From CAKUFA01 sp963627465 (lineage in GTDB: Bacteria; Bacillota; Clostridia; Christensenellales; Aristaeellaceae), in the NCBI GenBank assembly GCA_963627465.1, contig CAVGBO010000002.1, forward strand, positions 1 through 64,000: 64,000 nucleotides of DNA. The letters are read 5' to 3'. Both the position numbers and the translations under genes were made by a program. This document shows, piece by piece, positions 40,994 through 47,929 of this stretch. Positions within the stretch are counted from its first letter, which is position 1. Every line of letters starts with the position of its first letter. A model generated the notes under the pieces. It was not told where the DNA came from. It ran no database searches and saw only the letters and a list, made by a program, of their open reading frames with translations.

Positions 40994-42160
40994 TTATGAC
41001 TTTTCCTTCGCCGCCCTGCGGAGGATGAACTTCGCACAGGGCTTCTCAATGGCATAGGTAAACAGAATCGCCAGTGCAAGGGAAATGCCGAAGGACAGAT
41101 AGGTATATTCCATTTGCCATGGCATTTCTCCCGCCTGATTGGGATTCGCCGAAACTGAAGCCGGAATGCCCAGCCGCTTCAGGTGCACCGCCACCACTTG
41201 GTGAAGCAGATAATAATTCATGGATATGCCTGCAAGGAAGCCCATGACCCGATTGCCCATGAGGAAGCGAATGGGACGAATGGTGAAGGGCAGTGAAAGC
41301 ATCATGCCGCTGAGCAGCAGCACAAAGGGGAAGCGGCGAATCATCTGTCCGCTTTGAATGGCAGGATAGTCCGGCGATGAAGCCTGACTTTTCAGCAGCC
41401 AGTAGGTTCCCACCAAACACAGCCCCAGCAGCACCGTTGCACCGACTTGCCAAAGGATCTTCTTCCAGCCTTCCCGTGGCAGACTGGAAAGCTTCACATA
41501 GAGGATGGCCGCTGCCATGCCCAGGGCGTACACATCCAGGAAGGAAGGCAGCTGATTTACCACCATGGCGTAATCATCCAGCATTTGGATGCAGGCATAC
41601 CGCCAACCCCAGCCCAGCAGCGTCATCCCGGCGAGGGTGCAGGCAGGCTTTTTCACAGCACACCGTGCCAGCAGTGGAAACAGCAAGTAGGCCTGCATTT
41701 CAATGGCCAGTGTCCAGCAGGCAGCCCCCAGAGGCGTAGCCATGTAGGTATCTGCACGGAAAGTGAAGGTAAAGGTGAAATGGGTCACAAGATCCCGCCA
41801 AAGGAAGCTTTGGCTGTGATACAGTTTCCAAGGCAGCGCCACAGCGAAGAGCATCAGCAGCAGAAAGGCGTAGTAAGCCGGCACAATCCTTGCAATCCGC
41901 TTGCGATAGAAACCTCGCCAGGATGGATAAGGCTCTCCTCGCACCATGTGCCGGGCATAGGGAAGAAAGAGCAGAAACCCGCTGAGGAGAATGGTGCCGT
42001 CCACCGGCATGTATCCGGAGCGCACCAGAAAGTCCAGTGATACATTGCCGATGCGAGGTGTCCACCAGCTCTGCTGCCAAATGTGATACCAGCTAACGAT
42101 AAACACCAGCAATACCCGAAAACCATCCAGCTCCGGTATGCGAGATTGGTGCTTGGTCAT
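40994..42160 (-). CDS. Acyltransferase family 3 membrane protein (O-acetyltransferase)
   Basis: A 388-residue polytopic protein with about ten membrane segments. The N-terminal RIPELDGFRVLLVFIVSWYH carries the conserved His of the OafA/YrhL family, and the following YRKRIARIVPAYY is its second hallmark. Such enzymes O-acetylate cell-surface glycans or peptidoglycan. It lies directly downstream of the exopolysaccharide control operon but after that operon's terminator, so it may modify the same polymer. The ATG at 42160 has AAAGGAGGAG upstream; an in-frame ATG 24 nt earlier has no site. Confidence 0.85.
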   Translation of the reverse strand: MTKHQSRIPELDGFRVLLVFIVSWYHIWQQSWWTPRIGNVSLDFLVRSGYMPVDGTILLSGFLLFLPYARHMVRGEPYPSWRGFYRKRIARIVPAYYAFLLLMLFAVALPWKLYHSQSFLWRDLVTHFTFTFTFRADTYMATPLGAACWTLAIEMQAYLLFPLLARCAVKKPACTLAGMTLLGWGWRYACIQMLDDYAMVVNQLPSFLDVYALGMAAAILYVKLSSLPREGWKKILWQVGATVLLGLCLVGTYWLLKSQASSPDYPAIQSGQMIRRFPFVLLLSGMMLSLPFTIRPIRFLMGNRVMGFLAGISMNYYLLHQVVAVHLKRLGIPASVSANPNQAGEMPWQMEYTYLSFGISLALAILFTYAIEKPCAKFILRRAAKEKS

Positions 42161-42297
42161 GGTCTCCTCCTTTTTCCCTGCCATGCGCAGATTATTTCAG
42201 CACAGTTCAATTCCCTGCCCATAGAAACGTTTAAGCGGAAGGGTTTCTTCCCGCCGTCAGGGGAAACCATCATGTTTCTCCCCGTATCCCAGATGGT

Positions 42298-42327
42298 AAA
42301 AAGACCGCAAGGCAAAAGCCCAGCGGT
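42298..42327 (-). terminator. Terminator of the exopolysaccharide control operon
   Basis: Minus-strand ACCGC-T-GGGC-TTTT-GCC-TT-GCGGT (42327-42304) followed by TTTTT. It closes the loaP-led operon after cpsB. Confidence 0.85.
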
Positions 42328-42366
42328 TCTTTCATCATACAAGAGAAATGCTCAAATCGGTGTCTT

Positions 42367-43089
42367 TCATTCCTTGATAAGCTTTTGACCGAACCTTGTC
42401 AGCTCTCTGGCATAGCGTTCGGAGCACAGATTGGCAACGGCTTGATAGGCCGCCTTCATGCACACCGGACGATGCACGGTGTCGTGGGCATCTGTAGCAA
42501 TCACGTCAATGGCGTGTGCCTTCAGCATCCGATACACAAAAAGCTGTTCCATGAATCCATGCGGATGGGTAATGGTATGGCAGTTCATTTGGAAGGTAAT
42601 CCCGTAATCCTCTCGAAGCTGCATGGCCTTCTTCGGGGATCGCTTCAGGCACCGATACCGTTCCACATGGGCAAAAATCGGAGAATAGCCCCCACGATAC
42701 AGCTTGTCTGCCGCATCCTGCAGCTGCTGGATGGTCACAAGCTCCCCAAACTCCACCAGTACAAAGCGGCTGTCCCCCAAGGGAAGCAGCTTTCCTTCCG
42801 TCAGCAAATCTGCGATGGACGGTCTGTAGAAGATTTCACAGCCAGGCACCACACGCAGGTTGAGCTGCTTTTGCTTGCAGTAAGCATTGGCTTCTTTCAG
42901 CCGCTTGCGATACAGGGTCAGATCCAGCGGATGAAGCTGAGGATCACTGTGGGAAGTGGCAAAGACCAGCGAAACGCCTTCTTGGGCATTCTGTTCCAGC
43001 ATATCCTGCATGGCCTGTTCCTGATGAGGACCATCATCTACGCCCCACAGCACATGCTGATGAATGTCAGAAAGTTTCCCACGGGTCAT
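42367..43089 (-). CDS. cpsB: Capsular polysaccharide tyrosine-protein phosphatase (CpsB/YwqE)
   Basis: A 240-residue PHP-fold phosphotyrosine phosphatase that dephosphorylates the bacterial tyrosine kinase encoded upstream. Metal motifs are DIHQHVLWGVDDGP at residues 7-20, FATSHSDPQ, PGCEIFY, FAHVERYRCL and ATDAHDTVHRP, in the CpsB order. It is last in the operon. GAGGTGG precedes the ATG. Confidence 0.92.
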   Translation of the reverse strand: MTRGKLSDIHQHVLWGVDDGPHQEQAMQDMLEQNAQEGVSLVFATSHSDPQLHPLDLTLYRKRLKEANAYCKQKQLNLRVVPGCEIFYRPSIADLLTEGKLLPLGDSRFVLVEFGELVTIQQLQDAADKLYRGGYSPIFAHVERYRCLKRSPKKAMQLREDYGITFQMNCHTITHPHGFMEQLFVYRMLKAHAIDVIATDAHDTVHRPVCMKAAYQAVANLCSERYARELTRFGQKLIKE

Positions 43090-43125
43090 TTGCGATCCAC
43101 CTCGGCTCCTCTTCCTCAGTTTGCT

Positions 43126-43848
43126 TTATTTTTCCTCATTGTCGCCGTAGTGATGGTAATAGGTGGAATAACGTCCGGAGCGGTAGTAGTACTTCCGATT
43201 GCGGAAGGACTTCATATCCACGCCATTCATGACAGCACCCAACACCTTGCACCCGGTCTTTGCGATATTGGCAGCAACCTCGCCTACTTCCTGAGAGCGT
43301 CCCCGGTTGTAGCCCACCACAATGACAGCTCCGTCGCAATGCTTGGCAATTTCCACGGCATCCACAATCACACCGGCAGGGGGCGTATCCACCAGAACAT
43401 AGTCGAAGTTGTTCTTCAGTGCCGTCATCATGTCCCCGAAGCCACGTGAAGCCAGCAGCTGCATGGAATTGAGCACATCCCGGCCAGCAGGCAGAATGAA
43501 GGCACCCGGCAGATCCGTTTGATACACCGCATCTTCCAAATCGCACTTACCGGCCAGATACTGGGCAAGCCCCGGTGCTTCCTGGCTGGTATAGCTGAAC
43601 CGATACCGGCGTGCCAAGGTGGAACGGCGAAGGTCGGCGTCAATCAGCAGCACATCCTTGCCGAAGCCGGCCAGGGTGCGCATTACGTTCATGGTGATGC
43701 TGGACTTGCCTTCCTGTTCGTAGCGGCTGGTAAAAAGAATGGTATTGATGTCCGGCCCGCAGTAGGAAAGATTGGTGCACAGGGTGTTCATGGCCTCCGT
43801 GCCTGCATAATCCAATTCAGGGAAGGAGGTAATGTTCAGATAATTCAC
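43126..43848 (-). CDS. cpsD: Bacterial tyrosine kinase (CpsD/YwqD type)
   Basis: A 240-residue cytoplasmic BY-kinase. Walker A is EQEGKSSITMN (near residue 45), Walker A' is VLLIDADLRR, Walker B is DYVLVDTPP. The C-terminus carries the Tyr cluster that is autophosphorylated (KYYYRSGRYSTYYHHYG). It is activated by the membrane partner encoded upstream and controls polymer length or export. It starts with GTG overlapping the partner's stop (GTGA), with GGAGGAG upstream. Confidence 0.92.
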   Translation of the reverse strand: MNYLNITSFPELDYAGTEAMNTLCTNLSYCGPDINTILFTSRYEQEGKSSITMNVMRTLAGFGKDVLLIDADLRRSTLARRYRFSYTSQEAPGLAQYLAGKCDLEDAVYQTDLPGAFILPAGRDVLNSMQLLASRGFGDMMTALKNNFDYVLVDTPPAGVIVDAVEIAKHCDGAVIVVGYNRGRSQEVGEVAANIAKTGCKVLGAVMNGVDMKSFRNRKYYYRSGRYSTYYHHYGDNEEK

Positions 43849-44681
43849 GACTTACTCCTCCTTCTGCGGCCATTGGACCCGGACAGCAGCGGATTACTCG
43901 GAATCACTGCCAGGGTAGGAATGTTAGCGTAGTGCGTAATATCATCCGGAGACTTGGGACGGCAATCCAGCAGGAAAATCAGCACCAGAATGCCCACCAC
44001 CAGTGCCGTACCCAGCAGCATGCCACGAATTACATAGCTTGTAATGCTTGTGCCTGTGGAAGTGCCGGGCACCAAGGCAATGGAGAAGGTACTGGGCTCA
44101 TCGGAATTCATGGTCTCCACGATGAACTTCTTGGCAGCCGTTGCGTAGGCATTGGCCACCGAAGCAGCAAACTGGGCATCCGTGCTTCTTGCCGTAATGT
44201 ACAGGATGTGCGTATCCTCCGGGTTGGAAACCGTGATCATGCTCTGCAGGGCAGAATAATTGTAGTTGGTGCCCAACTCTTCGTTGACCATCTGGTGGAC
44301 TTCCCAGGTTTTGAACACTTCCTGATAGTCCATGGTCAGGGCTGTACCGATTTGTAGGTTGGCCATAATGCCGGTGCCTGTGTTGCCCAGAATGTACAGC
44401 TTGGACGTGGCGGTATAAATGGGCACCACCCGATAGGAAGCATACATGCCCAGCACCACGGCACCGATGATCATGCCCAGCAGAATCAAGTGCAGCTTGG
44501 AGAGCATGTAATAAAACAGCTCCACCAAGTCAATGGTCTTGGGTGCTTTTTCGGCCTCCGTCTGCGCAGCATCCTCCTGCTTTGCGTCCATGCGGGAAAG
44601 GATTTCAGCAAACAATTTTGCTTCGCTTGTCTGCTGCTCCTTCTCCTGCTTGGGTGCCGATCCGTTCTGATTGTTGTTCAT
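43845..44681 (-). CDS. cpsC: Wzz/CapA-type polysaccharide co-polymerase and kinase activator
   Basis: A 278-residue membrane protein. After a charged cytoplasmic N-terminus come LILLGMIIGAVVLGMYASYRVVPIYTATSKLYIL (first membrane segment plus the classic Wzz proline region), an extracellular helical domain, and a second segment near residue 230 (MLLGTALVVGILVLIFLLD). The cytoplasmic C-terminal tail would activate the BY-kinase. I prefer the ATG at 44681 with AAGGATG upstream; an ATG at 44738 with a poor site would add 19 residues. Confidence 0.88.
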   Translation of the reverse strand: MNNNQNGSAPKQEKEQQTSEAKLFAEILSRMDAKQEDAAQTEAEKAPKTIDLVELFYYMLSKLHLILLGMIIGAVVLGMYASYRVVPIYTATSKLYILGNTGTGIMANLQIGTALTMDYQEVFKTWEVHQMVNEELGTNYNYSALQSMITVSNPEDTHILYITARSTDAQFAASVANAYATAAKKFIVETMNSDEPSTFSIALVPGTSTGTSITSYVIRGMLLGTALVVGILVLIFLLDCRPKSPDDITHYANIPTLAVIPSNPLLSGSNGRRRRSKS

Positions 44682-44764
44682 TCGCACATCCTTCTCGGGC
44701 AGATCAACCATAGCGTGGATCTGCTCGATGTCATTCAACCTATAAGATACGCCAAAGGAAGATT

Positions 44765-45931
44765 TTACTTCTCAGCATTGGGCACGCTGAGCATCAGCAG
44801 CAGGCCGGTTTCCGTATCCATGTCGATCAGTGCCAACTGGTCGAACACAACGTCCACCACGCCGTTGGCACGGACAGTAGCAGGCTGCACGATCCAGTCC
44901 ATCTGGCTTTCGTCACCGCCAGAGGTGCTGCCGTCTTCCTTCGGCAAGCCCAGTGCCGTCACAATGGTCTGCCCCTCCTGATAAGGAGTAGCAAAGGACA
45001 GGGAACCCACAGCGTCACCATCCGTGGGACGGAAATCCTTGGAGATCAGCGGCACATAGTCGGACACGATCAAGTCATTTCCATCCGTGCCAAGCAGATA
45101 GCGGACACGGTTCTGATCCTCTTCCGGCAGCCAGCTCAAGGCAGGCTGCTGCTGTTCGGTCACGTACTGACCAAGCAGGGTCAGCTCACGCTGAATCAGG
45201 CTCGTTTCAGGCACAATCTCCAGCTCGAAATCGTGAGGCTTAGCAGTACCGTCCGCCGTAACGGTCTCCACAATGCGAGTGGTATCTTCCGCCTGCTTGC
45301 TGGGCAGCACATCCGGCACTTCCGTAGTAACCACCGTGGTGGTGCCGCGGGAGCCCTGCCGCACGGTCAGCAGACTGAACAGCAGATCCTCGCCCTGCAG
45401 CTGACTCATCAGCTCCGCAGGAATCTGGAAGGTCACAACGCCGGTTTCCGTTACCTGAGATTCCACAGGCGTCCACACGATGTTCTCCGGGTCGGAGGTA
45501 TCGCCCAGCACCACCACGGTCAACTGACCGGGCTGGTAGTCAATCTTCAGGGTCATGGTGGCATCCAGTTCACTGGTTGCCTCTGCCTCTGCCGCATGGA
45601 GACGCATGAACTCCGTCATGTACAGCACATCAGGATTGACGCTAACCATGGCTTCAATGGCCTTCTGGGTATCTTCCGGATACCAGCGGACAGGACGATT
45701 GCCCTGCTCATACACGAAGTCATACACGTCCGTGGCGGTATTCATGGTCAGTTGATCCGCCGGCATGTCCTTCAGGTCATAGGTTGTCTGATCCTCGTCC
45801 TGCCAAACGGCAGTGAGGGAAACAGCCCGATCCTGGGTCGGAGTGCCGGGAGCATCGGTAAACACGGCAGCAGATGCGCTTGCCGTGAGCATGGTCAGCG
45901 CAAGTGCCATGCCAAGTACACGCTTCATCAT
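44765..45931 (-). CDS. Secreted protein of unknown function in the exopolysaccharide operon
   Basis: A 388-residue exported protein: signal peptide MMKRVLGMALALTMLTASASA, then no further membrane segment. The mature part is acidic with beta-prone repeats (MTLKIDYQPGQLTVVVLGD, GVVTFQIPAEL, TALGLPKEDG) and WYPEDTQKAIEAMVSVNPDVLYMTEFM. I recognise no catalytic motif or family. Lying between the LCP ligase and the Wzz-like gene, it may help assemble or anchor the polymer outside the cell. The start is set by AAAGGAG ten nt before the first ATG of an ATGATG pair. Confidence 0.75.
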   Translation of the reverse strand: MMKRVLGMALALTMLTASASAAVFTDAPGTPTQDRAVSLTAVWQDEDQTTYDLKDMPADQLTMNTATDVYDFVYEQGNRPVRWYPEDTQKAIEAMVSVNPDVLYMTEFMRLHAAEAEATSELDATMTLKIDYQPGQLTVVVLGDTSDPENIVWTPVESQVTETGVVTFQIPAELMSQLQGEDLLFSLLTVRQGSRGTTTVVTTEVPDVLPSKQAEDTTRIVETVTADGTAKPHDFELEIVPETSLIQRELTLLGQYVTEQQQPALSWLPEEDQNRVRYLLGTDGNDLIVSDYVPLISKDFRPTDGDAVGSLSFATPYQEGQTIVTALGLPKEDGSTSGGDESQMDWIVQPATVRANGVVDVVFDQLALIDMDTETGLLLMLSVPNAEK

Positions 45932-45973
45932 GGTGATAAGTCTCCTTTCTGTAATCAAAAGCAGTGGACAACC

Positions 45974-46999
45974 TTATTGAAAGAAGCAGGATGTCACCAG
46001 GTCACCCAGTGCATCCGCATCTGCGTGGAACTCCATAAAGCCGTCTTCCCCAATGTTGCGGCTGCCGGCCGGTGTTTGGGTTTCCAGCCGTTGATACTCC
46101 TGACTGGCGTAGGCCTTGTTAATCAGCCATCCTCGCTCCATGTTGGTGGTCAGGTGGTCGGACAGGGCGTCAAAGAGAGAACCTACATAGTTCAGGTCTT
46201 TGTTCATGCCCTGCACCAGCAGCTCCTCTGCGCCGTTGATGAAGGCACGCTGGCGGCGCATACGGCTCACGTTGGAACCGTCGCCTACATCCATACGCCC
46301 CCGGGCGTAGTACTCAGCCTGCATGCCGTGAAGGGTCAGGGTGGTGCCCTTGGTCATGCTGGGATCAAGATGGGAGAAGTCATCTTCCAGCGTTACCGTC
46401 ACGCCCCCCAGCGTATCGTTCAGGATGGTGATGGCACTCATGTCCAAGGCGATGTATCCGTCAATGGGGATGTTCCCCAGCAGGCGGCTGACAGCCCAAA
46501 CCGTGTTTTCACAGTTCTCGGCAGCGGTGCTGCCATAGGCATGGGAAAGGCAGAGCTGCAAGGTCTGAATGCCGGTGTAGTTGCCGAAGGGACCGTAGAT
46601 GCGGACATCCGTCATGGTATCACGGTCCAGCTGGATGGTGGACACCGTCTTGTTCACCCGATCCAGGGTGATCAGCAGCAGAAAGTCTGCCTGCCCGGCA
46701 TACCGTTTGGTATCGTCCTCTACCGTATCTTCCCAGTCAATGCCCATCAGCAGAATGTTGGTCAAGGCTTTCTCCCGGTAGGTCCAGGTGCGGCCGTTAT
46801 ACTGCATGGTCAGGGCATTGTCCGTGAAGCGGCCATCCAGCGATCCCATGGTTTCCGTACCGTTGGCTTGCTCAATGCGGCTGCCCACTGCCTGAACCCC
46901 AAACAGAACGCCCACATAGGCCAGCACAATGACTGCGACAATGGCAGCAATGGCACCGCCGGAAAGCCGTCTGTGCCTGTGATGATGATGGTGCGGCAA
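45974..46999 (-). CDS. LytR-CpsA-Psr (LCP) family glycopolymer ligase
   Basis: A 341-residue type II membrane protein. A short His-rich cytoplasmic start (HHHHHRHRR) is followed by one membrane segment (GGAIAAIVAVIVLAYVGVLFGV) and an extracellular LCP domain. Motifs: NILLMGID, an Asp in GQADFLLLITLD, STIQLDRDTM with catalytic Arg/Asp, and MRRQRAFI. LCP enzymes attach capsule or teichoic polymers to peptidoglycan. I start at a TTG (46999) because GGGAGGAG lies six nt before it. The longest frame begins at another TTG (47020) with no site, and no ATG is available nearby. Confidence 0.85.
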   Translation of the reverse strand: MPHHHHHRHRRLSGGAIAAIVAVIVLAYVGVLFGVQAVGSRIEQANGTETMGSLDGRFTDNALTMQYNGRTWTYREKALTNILLMGIDWEDTVEDDTKRYAGQADFLLLITLDRVNKTVSTIQLDRDTMTDVRIYGPFGNYTGIQTLQLCLSHAYGSTAAENCENTVWAVSRLLGNIPIDGYIALDMSAITILNDTLGGVTVTLEDDFSHLDPSMTKGTTLTLHGMQAEYYARGRMDVGDGSNVSRMRRQRAFINGAEELLVQGMNKDLNYVGSLFDALSDHLTTNMERGWLINKAYASQEYQRLETQTPAGSRNIGEDGFMEFHADADALGDLVTSCFFQ

Positions 47000-47023
47000 G
47001 GATTTCTCCTCCCATCGCAAGTT

Positions 47024-47584
47024 CTACAGAGTGTTGATCATTTCAAAGCTGAGCCACACAGGAACATCCTTCCCATTGAAGGTAAGCACCACCTGTCCGC
47101 TGCATCCCCGCTTGTCCACCCGAGTGATCTTTCCCTCCATGTCCTTCAGGGGACCGGATACGATCCTGATGCGATCCCCTTCCTTGAAGGCTTGGGAAAG
47201 TCCCAACAGTCCATCATAGTGGAAGAGCCACTTGACAAACTGCTCATCCGCCCCGGCCAGCCGCCATTCTCCCTTGTCTGTGGTCAGGATGCGGATCACA
47301 TCCTGACGGGGAAACTGTGCCAGCGGCTCTGCCTGAGATGGGGCTTTGAAAAACACGTAGCTGGGCATGACAATGACTTCTTCTAAGGTTTTTACCTTAT
47401 GACAGGTTCTGTACCTTGTCTTCCGCATGGTAATGGCTTTGGCTTCAGGGCAGGCCAACTGAATGATTTCCGCCACCTGCTTTTCCTTGCCTGTCAGGCA
47501 GAACACGCAGCCGTAGGATACGCCGCTGTCACTGTCATCGTCCTGAAAGGCGGAAGCTGCTTCGAGTGCGTTCTTTTTCTGCAT
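47024..47584 (-). CDS. loaP: LoaP-like NusG paralogue (transcription antiterminator)
   Basis: A 186-residue protein with an NGN domain (YGCVFCLTGKEKQVAEII ... VIVMPSYVFFKAP) and a C-terminal KOW domain (FKEGDRIRIVSGPLKDMEGKITRVDKR). The KOW pattern EGDxxxIxxGPLKxxEGKIxxxDxR fits LoaP, the specialised NusG of exopolysaccharide and antibiotic operons in Firmicutes, rather than housekeeping NusG. It would load on RNA polymerase at its own operon leader and suppress termination. An N-terminal acidic extension of about 25 residues is unusual. It is the first gene of the operon. The start is the ATG at 47584 behind GGGGGCGAAGG. Confidence 0.82.
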   Translation of the reverse strand: MQKKNALEAASAFQDDDSDSGVSYGCVFCLTGKEKQVAEIIQLACPEAKAITMRKTRYRTCHKVKTLEEVIVMPSYVFFKAPSQAEPLAQFPRQDVIRILTTDKGEWRLAGADEQFVKWLFHYDGLLGLSQAFKEGDRIRIVSGPLKDMEGKITRVDKRGCSGQVVLTFNGKDVPVWLSFEMINTL

Positions 47585-47695
47585 ACCTTCGCCCCCTGAC
47601 TGCTGTTGTCTGCCAAGCCCACTGTTTCGGCAGGCAATGCCGTAACCGTGCTGCGGTTTTCTTTCAACAAAGAAGACCCACGCCCGATGAATACC

Positions 47696-47712
47696 ATTTG
47701 TATCATACAAAT
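47696..47712. promoter_or_regulatory. Perfect palindrome just after the loaP transcription start
   Basis: ATTTGTAT-C-ATACAAAT, 8-bp arms around one base, about 20-30 nt downstream of the -10 box. It could be a repressor operator or an RNA hairpin. Confidence 0.5.
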
Positions 47713-47734
47713 ACGTACGGATATTCACGCTATC

Positions 47735-47763
47735 ATTATACAAGCAAATAATGGCTGTGTCAA
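47735..47763 (-). promoter_or_regulatory. Promoter of the LoaP-led exopolysaccharide operon
   Basis: Minus-strand TTGACA (47763-47758), 17 nt, TATAAT (47740-47735): perfect consensus. The leader to loaP is about 145 nt and includes AACCG-CAGCA-CGGTT and other small hairpins that could serve as the RNA element LoaP recognises. Confidence 0.9.
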
Positions 47764-47847
47764 ACTACGCATTGGAAATATTTTCGTTACATTGAAGAAT
47801 TACAAGCATGCTTGTCATGTTTATTTTCGTTTCGTCAGCACAGCTCT

Positions 47848-47876
47848 TTCGGTTTCTCCTGCCGTCTGCTATAATC
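47848..47876 (+). promoter_or_regulatory. Promoter of the clostripain-family gene
   Basis: TATAAT at 47871-47876 with a weak TTTCGG at 47848-47853 (17-nt spacer). Confidence 0.55.
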
Positions 47877-47929
47877 CCATATTGGAGCTCTTCACGGAAA
47901 AATTGTCCATCAGAGAAGGAGCGTGTATC

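Noticed and set aside
45233..47386. 717-codon plus-strand open frame across the exopolysaccharide operon
   Set aside because: Crosses three well-supported opposite-strand genes and has no recognisable domain.
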